From positions 2,294,001 to 2,358,000 of the forward strand of contig NZ_CP028365.1 of NCBI RefSeq assembly GCF_003033925.1: a stretch of DNA of 64,000 bases, written 5' to 3'. The notes beneath the pieces were generated by a model that saw only the letters and a program-made list of their open reading frames with translations, made no database searches and was not told the DNA's origin. Below are positions 32,388 through 43,009 of the stretch, piece after piece (position 1 is the first letter of the stretch; each line of letters begins with the position of its first letter). Source of the stretch: Tannerella serpentiformis (lineage in GTDB: Bacteria > Bacteroidota > Bacteroidia > Bacteroidales > Tannerellaceae). A program made the position numbers and the translations under genes.

Positions 32388-34010
32388 TCACTTGTCGCTC
32401 TTCACGCCGCGGAGGATCTTCTCGTAGGCCTCGGCATTGTTGATGATGCGCAGGGCCTCGCGAAGACTCTCGTTGTCTTCGTTGATGATGCGGTAGTAGG
32501 CCGTCTCGTCGAAGAGGTCGCGGGCGATGAGCGCCTTGAGTTGGAGGGCGATCAGGGGGCGCGACTTGGCGTACTGCGCGGAGTCGAAGGCCACGGAGTC
32601 GGCCGTGGCGCGCGCGCAGAGGTCGGAGAGCAGCTCGTCGCCGACGGTGAACTGTTGGCTGAAGGACTTGAAGTCCGGGTAACGCTTGCGGAGCGCCTTG
32701 CGGTGCCCGTCGACGTAGCTGAGAACCGTGCGGTAAATATAGCCCAGGCCGACGAGCCGGCGGTGATAATCCGTGTAGCGCGAGGTGTCGAGCGGAATGA
32801 AACGGTCGGGCATGATGCCTCCGCCGCCGTAGACCGTCCGGTGGTTGACGAGCGTACGCGAGCGGAGCGAGTCGGGGAAGTGGATGCTGTCTGCGTTCAT
32901 CAGTTCGCCGTGGTTGTAACGGTCGATGAGGTCGCGATTGTAGGCCGCTGCGTCGCCACCGGTGTAAGGCTTTTGGATGTTGCGTCCGCCGGGGGTGTAG
33001 TAGCGGGCGATGGTGAGGCGGATCATGGAGTTATCCGGCAGGGGGATGGGACGCTGCACGAGGCCCTTGCCGAAGGTGCGCCGACCGACGATCACGCCGC
33101 GATCCCAGTCCTGCACGGCGCCGGAGACGATCTCACTGGCCGAGGCCGACGATTCGTCGACGAGGATGACGAGGCGGCCGTCCTCGAAGTTGCCCGTGGC
33201 CGTGGCCGTGGCCTCCTCGCGCGGCGAGTTGCGGCCCTCGGTGTAGACGATCAGGCGACCGTTGCTGAGGAACTCGTCGGCCAGGTTGCAGGCCACATGC
33301 AGGTAGCCGCCGCCGTTACCCTGAAGGTCGAGCACGAGGTGCTTCATGCCCTCCTTACGAAGCCGGGTGAGGGCTTCGAGGAACTCCTCGTGCGAGGTGT
33401 TGGCGAAGCGGTTCAGGCGGATGTAGCCCGTGGTGGAGTCGGCCATGTAGGCGGCGTCGAGGCTGTGCACGGGGATCTTGCCGCGGATGATCTTGAACTC
33501 GATCAGCTTCGGGCTGCCTCCGCGTTGCACCTTGACGCGCACCTCGGTGCCCTTGGGCCCACGCAGACGACGCATGACGTCGGTCGTCTTCATCTTAACG
33601 CCCGCGATGACCGTGTCGTCGACCATGATAATCCGGTCGCCAGCCGCCAGCCCGACGCGCTCGGAGGGCCCGCCGGAGATGACCTGAACGACGTAGAGCG
33701 TATCCGTAAGCATATTGAACTGGATGCCGATGCCGTCAAACCCGCCTTGGAGCGGCTCGTTGAGGTCTTTCGTTTCCTCGGCGTCGGAGTAGGCCGAGTG
33801 GGGGTCGAGCTTGTCGAGCATGCCGCGGATGGCGTCCTCGACGAGTTTCTTCTTGTTGGGCTCGTCCACATAAAGATTCTCGATCGCATAGAGCGCGATG
33901 GAGAGTTTGCGTGCGTTCTCGTCCGGCCACTGTGGCTGCTGGGCGCGGACACGGCCCGTCATCAGCAGGCTGCCGATGAGGAGCAGGGGATATACGATTG
34001 TCTTTCTCAT
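32388..34010 (-). CDS. Carboxyl-terminal processing protease (S41 family)
   Basis: The ATG at 34010 gives 540 residues with a signal peptide (MRKTIVYPLLLIGSLLMTGRVRAQ). A PDZ domain follows (GGFDGIGIQFNMLTDTLYVVQVISGGPSERVGLAAGDRI). The catalytic core has GYIRLNRF, LVLDLQGNGGGYL, the nucleophile in DESSASASEIVSGAVQDW, and the lysine in GRRTFGKGLVQ. The frame stays open upstream through array G, but the signal peptide fixes the start. It degrades or matures periplasmic proteins from their C-termini, as in the Prc/CtpA family. Confidence 0.94.
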   Translation of the reverse strand: MRKTIVYPLLLIGSLLMTGRVRAQQPQWPDENARKLSIALYAIENLYVDEPNKKKLVEDAIRGMLDKLDPHSAYSDAEETKDLNEPLQGGFDGIGIQFNMLTDTLYVVQVISGGPSERVGLAAGDRIIMVDDTVIAGVKMKTTDVMRRLRGPKGTEVRVKVQRGGSPKLIEFKIIRGKIPVHSLDAAYMADSTTGYIRLNRFANTSHEEFLEALTRLRKEGMKHLVLDLQGNGGGYLHVACNLADEFLSNGRLIVYTEGRNSPREEATATATGNFEDGRLVILVDESSASASEIVSGAVQDWDRGVIVGRRTFGKGLVQRPIPLPDNSMIRLTIARYYTPGGRNIQKPYTGGDAAAYNRDLIDRYNHGELMNADSIHFPDSLRSRTLVNHRTVYGGGGIMPDRFIPLDTSRYTDYHRRLVGLGYIYRTVLSYVDGHRKALRKRYPDFKSFSQQFTVGDELLSDLCARATADSVAFDSAQYAKSRPLIALQLKALIARDLFDETAYYRIINEDNESLREALRIINNAEAYEKILRGVKSDK

Positions 34011-34073
34011 AATCTGTTTTGTTGAGGGGAGAGCACCTCTGGGTGTCTGCCCTTTCGATGTATTGTCAATAAT

Positions 34074-34504
34074 CAAACCACCTGGTTTGATCCTTTCCGG
34101 GGGTCGGTTTGGGTTCAAACCACCTGGTTTGACCCTTTTCAGGGGTCGGTTTGGGTTCAAACCACCTGGTTTGACCCTTTTCAGGGGCCGGTTTGGGTTC
34201 AAACCACCTGGTTTGACCCTTTCCGGGGGTCGGTTTGGGTTCAAACCACCTGGTTTGGCCCTTTTCGGGGGTCGGTTTGGGTTCAAACCACCTGGTTTGG
34301 CCCGAATCAGGGGCGGGTTTTGCTTCAAACCAATGGTTTGGCCCGAATCGGGGGTCGGTTTTGCTTCAAACCAATGGTTTGGCCCAAATCGGGGGTCGGT
34401 TTTGCTTCAAACCAATGGTTTGGCCCGAATCAGGGGCCGGTTTTGCTTCAAACCAATGGTTTGGCCCAAATCAGGGGCCGGTTTTGCTTCAAACCAATGG
34501 TTGG
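34074..34504. repeat. Palindromic tandem array G, 42- then 41-bp period, eleven units (orphan)
   Basis: CAAACCA starts at 34074, 34116, 34158, 34200, 34242, 34284 and 34326 (42 bp apart), then 34367, 34408, 34449 and 34490 (41 bp apart). The first six palindromes are 16 bases (CAAACCACCTGGTTTG). From 34326 on they are 15 bases (CAAACCAATGGTTTG). The spacer stays at 26 bases, with CCGGTTT-like and CAGGGG-like parts. The step from 42 to 41 comes only from the palindrome losing one base. It lies between coaD and the S41 protease. Confidence 0.93.
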
Positions 34505-34525
34505 ACCCGAATCAGGAGGCGGGTT

Positions 34526-34993
34526 TTACGTCTGCGCCATGTCGCGGATCTCGGGGGGGATAAAGTCGGAGATGTCCTTGCCGAAGTGCAGCAGCTCGCG
34601 CACGATGGAGGAGCTGATGTGCGTGTGCTCCGGCTCGGTAAAGAGGATGAACGTCTCGATGCCGGCGAGCTTACGGTTGACGTCGGCGATGTTCTTTTCA
34701 TACTCAAAGTCGTTGACCGTGCGGATGCCGCGCAGGATAAAGCGGGCGCCGACGGTGTGGGCAAAGTCGACGGTGAGCGTGTCGTAGGCGGCCACACGGA
34801 CGCGTGGCTCGTCACGATAGAGGGTACGGATGAACTCCAACCGTTTCTCGATTGGGAAGTAGGTCCGTTTGTTCTCGTTCGTACCGATGGCCACGATGAT
34901 CTCGTCTACCAACCCCAGGCCGCGGTCGACAAGCGAGCGGTGGCCGATGGTGAAGGGGTCGAAGGTGCCGGGGAAGATGGCGATGCGATGCAT
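34526..34993 (-). CDS. coaD: Pantetheine-phosphate adenylyltransferase
   Basis: The 155-residue protein has the nucleotidyltransferase signature [10 protein letters not shown] (T15-x-G-H18 in place of HxGH), [12 protein letters not shown] and the ISSSIVRE motif at the C-terminal site. It makes dephospho-CoA from 4'-phosphopantetheine and ATP. Length and motifs are standard. Confidence 0.97.
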   Translation of the reverse strand: MHRIAIFPGTFDPFTIGHRSLVDRGLGLVDEIIVAIGTNENKRTYFPIEKRLEFIRTLYRDEPRVRVAAYDTLTVDFAHTVGARFILRGIRTVNDFEYEKNIADVNRKLAGIETFILFTEPEHTHISSSIVRELLHFGKDISDFIPPEIRDMAQT

Positions 34994-35062
34994 AGAACTA
35001 AAATCTAAAGACTAAAAACTAAAAACGGCCGGCAGGACTTTTCGTTTTTCACTTTTCGTTAT

Positions 35063-36919
<1,857 letters not shown>

Positions 36920-36922
36920 AAT

Positions 36923-37134
36923 TAGAGGGTGGAGGGTAGAGAGTAGAGGGTAGAGGGTAGAGGGTGGAGGGTAGAGGGTAGAGGGTAGAGGGTAGAGGGT
37001 AGAGAGTAGAGGGTAGAGAGAGGAGAACAGGGGGGAGGAGAGTGGGCAGTAGAGAGTAGGACTGGCATGTACCCGGCTCTACCCTCTACCCTCTACCCTC
37101 TACCCTCTACCCTCTACCCTCTACCCTCTATCCT
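36923..37134. repeat. Heptamer satellite forming a long inverted repeat
   Basis: The left arm (36923-37020) is about thirteen imperfect copies of TAGAGGG. The right arm (37076-37134) is about eight copies of the complement, CCTCTAC. A spacer of 55 bases contains GGCATGTACCCGGCTC. The block fills the entire gap between parE and the next gene, whose TAG stop lies at the repeat edge. Slippage or hairpin formation is likely. Confidence 0.9.
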
Positions 37135-38262
37135 CTATAAATGCTTGATAAACGCGCGGCGCGACTTGTGATGCTCACGCTTGAAGTAGTCCCACTGAGC
37201 TTGCACGGCGGTGTTGTTTTCTAGCTCGATGTTGCTCTCGGCATACTCGGCGCCCATCTTGATATACTGCGGGATGAGGTCGGTGAAGAGCAACGCGTTC
37301 ACGCCCTTGTTCTGATACTCCGGCAGGACGCCCGTGAGGTAGAGATCGATCACGCGTGCCTTCGACTTGAGCGCCTTCATCAGCGGGAAGAAGCCGAAGG
37401 GCAGCAGACTGCCTCGGGCCTGTTGCAGGGCGTGTGAGAGGTTGGGTAGGGAGACGCCGAAGCCCACCACGGCGTCGTCCTCCTCGCGGACGATGACGGT
37501 CACGAGGTCGAGTCGCAGCAGGGGGATATAGATGTCGACGTAGTAATCAATCTGCCGCTTGGTCAGCGGAGCGAAGCCGTAGAGGGGCGTGTAGGCGGCG
37601 TTCAGCGTCTCGAACACCTTGTGGGCATAGGGCATGATGTCTTTGCGGCGACGGAACTTGAGCACCTTCAGCCCGTATTTCTTCTTGACGATCTCGGCGA
37701 TGCGTAGGTGCTTCTCGGGGATGGCGTCGGGGATGTAGATCTTGAACTCGTGCCAGTCCTGATCCTTGGTGTAGCCCATGCGCTCCATGTGCTGCGGGTA
37801 GTAGGGATGATTGTAGATGGTGGCCATTGTGCCGATCTGGTCGAAGCCCATGATGAGCATGCCCTCGTGATCCAAGTCGGTAAAGCCCATAGGCCCGTGT
37901 AGGGCGTCCATGCCCTTCTTACGCGCCCACTTTTCGACGGCGGCGAAGAGGGCGTCGACCACCTCCTGGTCGTCGATAAAGTCCACGAAGCCGAAGCGAG
38001 CGCGGTGTTGATTCCAGACGCGGTTAGCGGCGTGCGCAATGATGCCCGCGATGCGCCCGACGATGCGTTCGCCTCGATAGGCCAGATAGTAGATGGCTTC
38101 GCAATTCTCGAAGGCCGGGTTTTTATCTCGCGACAGGGTGATCATCTCTTCGTCGATCAGCCCCGGCACATAGTAGGGGTTGCCCTTGTACAGGTCGATG
38201 GGGAACTTCACGAAGCGCCTGAGCTCGCTCTTAGTCGTGACCTCCCTGATGGTTACGCTCAT
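37135..38262 (-). CDS. GNAT-fold N-acetyltransferase-like protein
   Basis: The ATG at 38262 gives 375 residues opening MSVTIREVTTKSELRRFVKFPIDLYKG. A YLAYRGERIVGRIAGIIAHAAN segment matches the first GNAT strands. ARKKGMDALHGPMGFTDLDHEGML and GVLPEYQNKGVNALLFTDLI resemble the acetyl-CoA site in diverged form. This large GNAT-like family is common in Bacteroidota and has no firm substrate. A -7 box (TACTTTTG, 38306-38313 minus) lies 44 bases upstream. Confidence 0.78.
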   Translation of the reverse strand: MSVTIREVTTKSELRRFVKFPIDLYKGNPYYVPGLIDEEMITLSRDKNPAFENCEAIYYLAYRGERIVGRIAGIIAHAANRVWNQHRARFGFVDFIDDQEVVDALFAAVEKWARKKGMDALHGPMGFTDLDHEGMLIMGFDQIGTMATIYNHPYYPQHMERMGYTKDQDWHEFKIYIPDAIPEKHLRIAEIVKKKYGLKVLKFRRRKDIMPYAHKVFETLNAAYTPLYGFAPLTKRQIDYYVDIYIPLLRLDLVTVIVREEDDAVVGFGVSLPNLSHALQQARGSLLPFGFFPLMKALKSKARVIDLYLTGVLPEYQNKGVNALLFTDLIPQYIKMGAEYAESNIELENNTAVQAQWDYFKREHHKSRRAFIKHL

Positions 38263-38834
38263 AAGGATATATATATGTGTATGATGAAATCTGTATGGTG
38301 GGCGGCAAAAGTAGGCCAATTCGTAGGAGTGCCTTGGGGGGAGGCATCGAGGCGTGGGCTTTTGTCGATGCTGATTCGTCTTTCTCCGACCCCGGCCTAG
38401 GGCATCCGTTGCGACACCACACCGTCGGGTTAGATGTGCCGATGTGCAGGCGGATGGTCAAGGGAGGGGGACTGTTGGCTTCATGTTGGATCCATTCTAA
38501 CTTCTGGAATGGATTTGGAGTTTTCGTTGAAGGTTGGAAGGGTATTATTTCAAGCCATAAATCCGTGCCTTTGGGGCTATTCGACGCTTCGGGACAGATG
38601 GATCAGTGGGGTGTCCATAATGGCGTATTATCCGCATTCCAAGCGCGTTTTGCCTCGCTAAATGCCAGCAAACGAAACGAATACTCCTAAGTGTTTGGCA
38701 CTGAACGGGCGCGACCTGTGCAAGCCCTCGTTCACGAGCCGAGGCCGCTTTTGGACTTTGATTTATTGCCAGACCTTTACGCCGCAAAACAATCATCCCA
38801 CGCTGTCTAACCCCCCACACTTACATATGCTACA
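38263..38834. other. Intergenic region between the GNAT-like gene and dnaA
   Basis: The minus-strand -7 box TACTTTTG for the GNAT-like gene is at 38306-38313. An inverted repeat ATCCATTC (38490-38497) / GAATGGAT (38507-38514) is present. I looked for DnaA boxes (TTATCCACA and close variants) and AT-rich 13-mers and saw none, so an origin here is not supported. A plus-strand frame of about 137 codons through this area has no protein-like features. Confidence 0.6.
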
Positions 38835-40220
38835 ATGAAGTCTGAATGTCAACTTTTATGGGATAAATGCCTGTCGATAATCAGGGATAACGTGCCGGAG
38901 GCCGTGTTCAAGACGTGGTTCCAGCCCATCACGCCCCTGTCTTTCGACGAGCAGAAAGTAACGATACGGGTGCCCAGCCCGTTTTTTTACGAGTATCTGG
39001 AGGCCAACTTCGTCAACGTGCTTCGCATGGCCGTGCCGAAGGTGTTTGGCCAAGGCGTCTCGCTGAACTACCGCGTGATGGGCGAAGAGGGTGCCGACGA
39101 CGCCTCATCGGCCGCTACGACACGTGCCGCTGCGCCACGTCCGGGCGTGAGTCGCATGATCCAGACGCCCTTCACGCAGGTGGCGCCCGAGGAGCTGGAC
39201 TCGCAGCTCAACCGCCGCTATACGTTCGATAACTTCTTCGAGGGCGTGACCAACAAGCTGGCTCGTACGGCCGGCGTGGCCGTGTCGAACGATCCGGGCA
39301 AGACGACCTTTAACCCGCTTTTCATCTATGGCCCGTCGGGCGTCGGTAAGACGCACCTCTGCCACGCCATCGGCCTGCGCATCCGTCAAATGCACCCCGA
39401 GAAGCGTGTCCTCTACGTCTCCGCCCACCGCTTCCGCATCCAGTACACCGACGCAGTGATCAAAAACACGTCGAACGACTTCCTGAACTTCTACCAGAGT
39501 CTCGACGTGCTCATCCTCGACGACATCCACGAGCTGGTCGGCCTGAACAAGACGCAGATGGCCTTTTTCCACATCTTCAACAACCTGCACCAGCTCGGCA
39601 AGCAGCTCGTGCTGACGGCCGACAAGGCGCCCGTTGATATGCAGGGATTGGAGGAGCGACTCATTACGCGCCTCAAATGGGGTCTCACGGCCGAGCTCGG
39701 GCGACCCGATGCAGAGCTGCGTCGCACCATCCTGCGCAATAAGATCGAGGCCGAGGGGCTCGTGCTCAGCGACGAGGTCTTCAACTACATCGTCGATCAC
39801 GTGACGGAGAATATCCGCGACTTGGAGGGCGTGCTGGTCTCGCTCATGGCCAATTCGCTGATCAATAACAGCCCCGTCGACATGGCGATGGCGCAGCGCG
39901 TCGTAGGCCAGACGGTTCGCGTGGAAAACAAGGAGCTTTCCATCGAAAAGATTCAGGAGAAAGTCTGCCGCTTCTTTAACCTCGAAGAGTCACTCGTGCA
40001 GACGCCTTCGCGCAAACGCGAGATCGTGCAGGCACGCCAGATCACCATGTTCCTGGCCAAGAAGTACACCTCGGCCTCGTTCTCACGCATCGGTAAGGTG
40101 GTCGGCGGTAAGGATCACGCCACCGTGCTGCATGCTTGCAAGACGGTCAAGGATCAGATGGACATCAATAAGAACTTCCGCTCCACCGTCGAAGCGATCG
40201 AGGAAACGCTCAGGAGCTGA
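38835..40220 (+). CDS. dnaA: Chromosomal replication initiator protein DnaA
   Basis: The 461-residue protein has domain I (LWDKCLSIIRDNVPEAVFKTWFQPITPLSF) and a short Ala/Thr-rich linker around residues 90-105. The AAA+ domain has Walker A GPSGVGKTHL and Walker B DVLILDDIHEL. The C-terminal DNA-binding domain carries the signature GGKDHATVLHACK. It melts the replication origin when bound to ATP. An unusual detail is ILDDIHEL where many orthologues have DDIQF. Confidence 0.97.
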   Translation: MKSECQLLWDKCLSIIRDNVPEAVFKTWFQPITPLSFDEQKVTIRVPSPFFYEYLEANFVNVLRMAVPKVFGQGVSLNYRVMGEEGADDASSAATTRAAAPRPGVSRMIQTPFTQVAPEELDSQLNRRYTFDNFFEGVTNKLARTAGVAVSNDPGKTTFNPLFIYGPSGVGKTHLCHAIGLRIRQMHPEKRVLYVSAHRFRIQYTDAVIKNTSNDFLNFYQSLDVLILDDIHELVGLNKTQMAFFHIFNNLHQLGKQLVLTADKAPVDMQGLEERLITRLKWGLTAELGRPDAELRRTILRNKIEAEGLVLSDEVFNYIVDHVTENIRDLEGVLVSLMANSLINNSPVDMAMAQRVVGQTVRVENKELSIEKIQEKVCRFFNLEESLVQTPSRKREIVQARQITMFLAKKYTSASFSRIGKVVGGKDHATVLHACKTVKDQMDINKNFRSTVEAIEETLRS

Positions 40221-40379
40221 CCCTCCCTCCTCCCGGCCGGAATCGTTCCGGCACCGATGACCCGATGATCGGATCATTTGAGCCCGCTCAAGGCCTCAAG
40301 TGATTCGATCATTTGCGTTTGGGCCCACCTGTCGTTCGCTCATTTGGGGTTAATGCTTTTTCGAAACGCCAAAATGAAA

Positions 40380-40686
40380 CGCGAAACCGATCGCTGACCT
40401 TCAAAAACGCCTTCCCGCCGCGGGAAACCGATCAAAACTTTCTGAAAACGCCTTCCCGCGGCGGGAAATGGGGTAAATTCTCAGAAAAACGCTTTCCCGC
40501 GGCGGGAAATGGAAAAAAATCTCAGAAAAACGGTTTTCTGCGGCGGGAAATGGAAAAAAATCTCAGAAAAACGGTTTTCTGCGGCGGGAAGGCGATAAAA
40601 TCGCTCGAAAAACGCCTTCGTGCGGCGGGAAGGCGGTAAAATTTGCTGGAGATCGGTTTCGTGCGGCGGGAAAAGGGGGCGTACGG
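40380..40686. repeat. Palindromic tandem array H, 41-bp period, eight units (orphan)
   Basis: CGGGAA (first copy CGCGAA) starts at 40380, 40421, 40462, 40503, 40544, 40585, 40626 and 40667, all 41 bp apart. It is the right half of TTTCCCGCGGCGGGAAA. The left arm is best kept in the 40462 and 40503 units and drifts in others (TTTTCTGCGGCGGGAAA, TTCGTGCGGCGGGAA). Spacers are A-rich. The same word is used by array I at 56.1 kb. Confidence 0.92.
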
Positions 40687-40823
40687 CATACGCCCTCAGG
40701 ACGTTTCCAACGGAAACGATTTCGTGCATCCTTATAATAAATAGAATCGGAACAGGCTGACTCAAATGTCCGCCCCACCTCTCGCCTCTTCGATGTATTT
40801 AGGGGCGTAAGCATTACGCCCCT
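40674..40823. repeat. Two dispersed palindromes of the GGGCGTANNGCATACGCCC type
   Basis: GGGGGCGTACGGCATACGCCC lies at about 40675-40695 and GGGGCGTAAGCATTACGCCCC at 40802-40822. They share arms with copies near 17829, 27746, 27881 and 55961. These look like REP-type elements. No REP-associated transposase is in the window. The stretch 40824-41000 contains nothing else I can name. Confidence 0.7.
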
Positions 40824-41002
40824 ACCGCTTCAGGTGCATTCGTTCTGAACGGAATAGAACAGTTTCCCCAGAAAGAGGTTCGTCGTATTCCTGTGGCACC
40901 TATCCTCCAGACGCATGCAGAAACAAAAACGGCCCTTTGCGAGGGCCGACGGCTGTATATGAGATGAAGCGGATAGATGTGCGATGAAACTACGGGTGGG
41001 TA

Positions 41003-41088
41003 TAAAAAAGAAATGGTTGTCTCACGACAACCACAATCTTCATTGTTAACCTTAAATCTAATACCATGAAAAACACGATGCAAAAGTA
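41003..41088 (-). ncRNA. Candidate small RNA with its own promoter and terminator
   Basis: On the minus strand TACTTTTG (41081-41088) is preceded by ATTG at the right -33 distance (19 bases). Transcription would start near 41074. About 42 bases later comes GGTTGTC-GTGA-GACAACC (41015-41032), followed by ATTTCTTTTTT. The result would be a transcript of about 70 bases. It contains a short frame starting MVLDLRLTMK, so it could instead be a leader peptide. No gene follows on this strand before dnaA's opposite end, so it appears free-standing. It starts 56 bases past the nadK stop. Confidence 0.5.
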
Positions 41089-41143
41089 GGCCTGTTCCCG
41101 ATTCTGGCAATACCCGCCGACGAAAAAGGGCCTACACTTACGC

Positions 41144-42067
41144 TTATTTAACTCTTATATCTGCGCCCCACATCAGCTTATCACGCAGTGTCTGATAGAA
41201 ATTTCGGTTGTTACGATGAATCATCTGCGTGGAGAAATCCGCCTTACAAACAGAGAGTTCGACATCCGTAGAGAGACTCCGTGACCGTCCGTCAAGGGCT
41301 ACGAGATAGGAGTCATTCCGACTTTCGGTCTTTAAGATTATTTCGTACGAGGCTGGAATGACCAACGGACGCACATTCAGACTATGCGGCGCCACAGGGC
41401 TGAGCACGATGTTATCACTTCCGGGCAAGAGGATCGGCCCATTGACACTCATGGAGTAGGCTGTCGATCCGGTGGGCGAGGCGATCACGAGTCCATCGGC
41501 CTGATAAGACGTGAGGTACTCCTTATTTAAATAGGTATGGATGGTGATCATGGACGAGGTTTCGCGCTTAAGTAGAACGACCTCGTTCAAGGCATAGTTC
41601 GAGGACGGGGCCTCGGAGTCGGACGGTGTCTCGGAATAGATCTCCGAGCGCGTCAAGCCGTCGGAACCGCGCGTCTGTAAGCGCAGCATCATCCGCCGCT
41701 CGATCCGATAATCGCCACGAAAAAGCTCATCGAGCGTCTCCTCGATCTGTTCCGGTCCGGCTTCGGCTAAAAATCCGAGGCGCCCGGTGTTAATGCCCAA
41801 GATGGGGATGTCTTGCCGTCCGATCTGTTCAGCGGCACGCAGGAAGGTGCCATCGCCCCCTACGCTCAGGGCAACGTCCAAATCAAACGGCGCCACGGTC
41901 AGCACGCCAGAGATGGGCGGGCAGAAGTGGGGCGTTGTGGTGAGAAAGGCGTGGAAGTCTTTGGAGACGAAGATTTCCGCCTCCAAGCGGTTCAGTTTCT
42001 CAAACAGTCGCTGCAACAAGGGCAGCTTATCCGGCCTATATCCACAGCCGAATATTCCGATCTTCAT
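41144..42067 (-). CDS. nadK: NAD kinase
   Basis: The ATG at 42067 gives 307 residues. The ATP/polyphosphate motif GGDGT is at residues 70-74. The NAD-site segment NYALNEVVLLKR and the conserved YQADGLVIASPTGSTAYSMSVNGPIL and VAPHSLNVRPLV follow. It phosphorylates NAD to NADP in the cytosol. It diverges from pdxJ, with both promoters in the 116-base gap. Confidence 0.96.
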   Translation of the reverse strand: MKIGIFGCGYRPDKLPLLQRLFEKLNRLEAEIFVSKDFHAFLTTTPHFCPPISGVLTVAPFDLDVALSVGGDGTFLRAAEQIGRQDIPILGINTGRLGFLAEAGPEQIEETLDELFRGDYRIERRMMLRLQTRGSDGLTRSEIYSETPSDSEAPSSNYALNEVVLLKRETSSMITIHTYLNKEYLTSYQADGLVIASPTGSTAYSMSVNGPILLPGSDNIVLSPVAPHSLNVRPLVIPASYEIILKTESRNDSYLVALDGRSRSLSTDVELSVCKADFSTQMIHRNNRNFYQTLRDKLMWGADIRVK

Positions 42068-42117
42068 ATTCTGATTTTTAATTGTATGACTTTGTTTCGT
42101 TCCCTCCCGAATCGTCC

Positions 42118-42125
42118 TACTTTTG
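42118..42125 (+). promoter_or_regulatory. -7 box of the pdxJ promoter
   Basis: TACTTTTG followed by CGC predicts a transcript start near 42132, giving a 52-base leader to pdxJ. The -33 match is poorly spaced. Confidence 0.55.
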
Positions 42126-42183
42126 CGCTGCATTTTTTAGACGTACAAATGTAAGGAACATAGCAGAACCAGATTTTTTTCAC

Positions 42184-42909
42184 ATGATTAAGTTAAGTGT
42201 CAATATCAACAAAGCAGCGACTCTTCGCAATGCACGTGGCGGAAACGTGCCCGATGTGGTGCAGATCGCTAAAGATTGCGAAGCCTACGGGGCACAGGGC
42301 ATTACCGTGCACCCGCGCCCGGACGAGCGACACATCCGATATAACGATGTCTATGCGCTCAAGCCGATCATCAAAACAGAACTGAACATTGAAGGTTATC
42401 CCATCCAGTCGTTCGTCGATCTGGTGCTCACCGTAAAGCCGACGCAGGTGACGCTGGTGCCCGACGCGCCAGACGTGCTGACGTCCAACGCGGGTTGGAA
42501 CGTAAAGGAGCACTTTAACCAACTGAGCGAACTGGTGGACACATTCACAGGCCACGGCATTCGGACGTCGCTCTTTGTGGAGACGGATCTGGAGAATATC
42601 GAATGGGCAGCCAAAACGGGGACGGATCGCATCGAACTCTACACCGAACCCTATGCCAACGGATATAACAGCAATCGAGACCACGCCATAGCACCCTTTG
42701 TGGAAGCGGCAAAGCGGGCGAAAAGCCTCGGCCTCGGTGTCAATGCAGGGCACGATCTGAGCCTGCAAAACTTAGCCTTCTTTGCTTCGCACCTGCCGTG
42801 GATTGAGGAAGTCTCGATCGGCCATGCCTTGATCTGCGACGCACTCTATTACGGACTGGAGCGAACCATTGGCCTCTACAAGGCCTGCTTGAAAGGAGAA
42901 CCGAAATAG
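42184..42909 (+). CDS. pdxJ: Pyridoxine 5'-phosphate synthase
   Basis: The 241-residue protein opens [25 protein letters not shown] and carries the PdxJ active-site segments [43 protein letters not shown] and [15 protein letters not shown]. It condenses 1-deoxyxylulose-5-phosphate with 3-amino-2-oxopropyl phosphate in vitamin B6 synthesis. An upstream in-frame ATG is ignored because it precedes the promoter. Confidence 0.97.
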   Translation: MIKLSVNINKAATLRNARGGNVPDVVQIAKDCEAYGAQGITVHPRPDERHIRYNDVYALKPIIKTELNIEGYPIQSFVDLVLTVKPTQVTLVPDAPDVLTSNAGWNVKEHFNQLSELVDTFTGHGIRTSLFVETDLENIEWAAKTGTDRIELYTEPYANGYNSNRDHAIAPFVEAAKRAKSLGLGVNAGHDLSLQNLAFFASHLPWIEEVSIGHALICDALYYGLERTIGLYKACLKGEPK

Positions 42910-43009
42910 TTATTCGGGGGGGGAGTGTAGGGCAAGTCCCCCGCTCTGTCCTTCCCGTCTTGAAGCCGCATTTAACAGTAACCCCATACAACACAGAATT
43001 AGAAACGAT

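Noticed and set aside
34011-34328. N-terminal extension of the S41 protease through array G.
   Set aside because: The translated repeats are an artefact, and a clear signal peptide starts at 34010.
38277-38690. A 137-codon plus-strand frame between the GNAT-like gene and dnaA.
   Set aside because: The composition is not protein-like, it crosses the GNAT-like promoter, and it matches no family I know.
38263-38834. Possible replication origin next to dnaA.
   Set aside because: No DnaA boxes or AT-rich unwinding repeats were seen in the gap, and dnaA is not always next to the origin in Bacteroidota.
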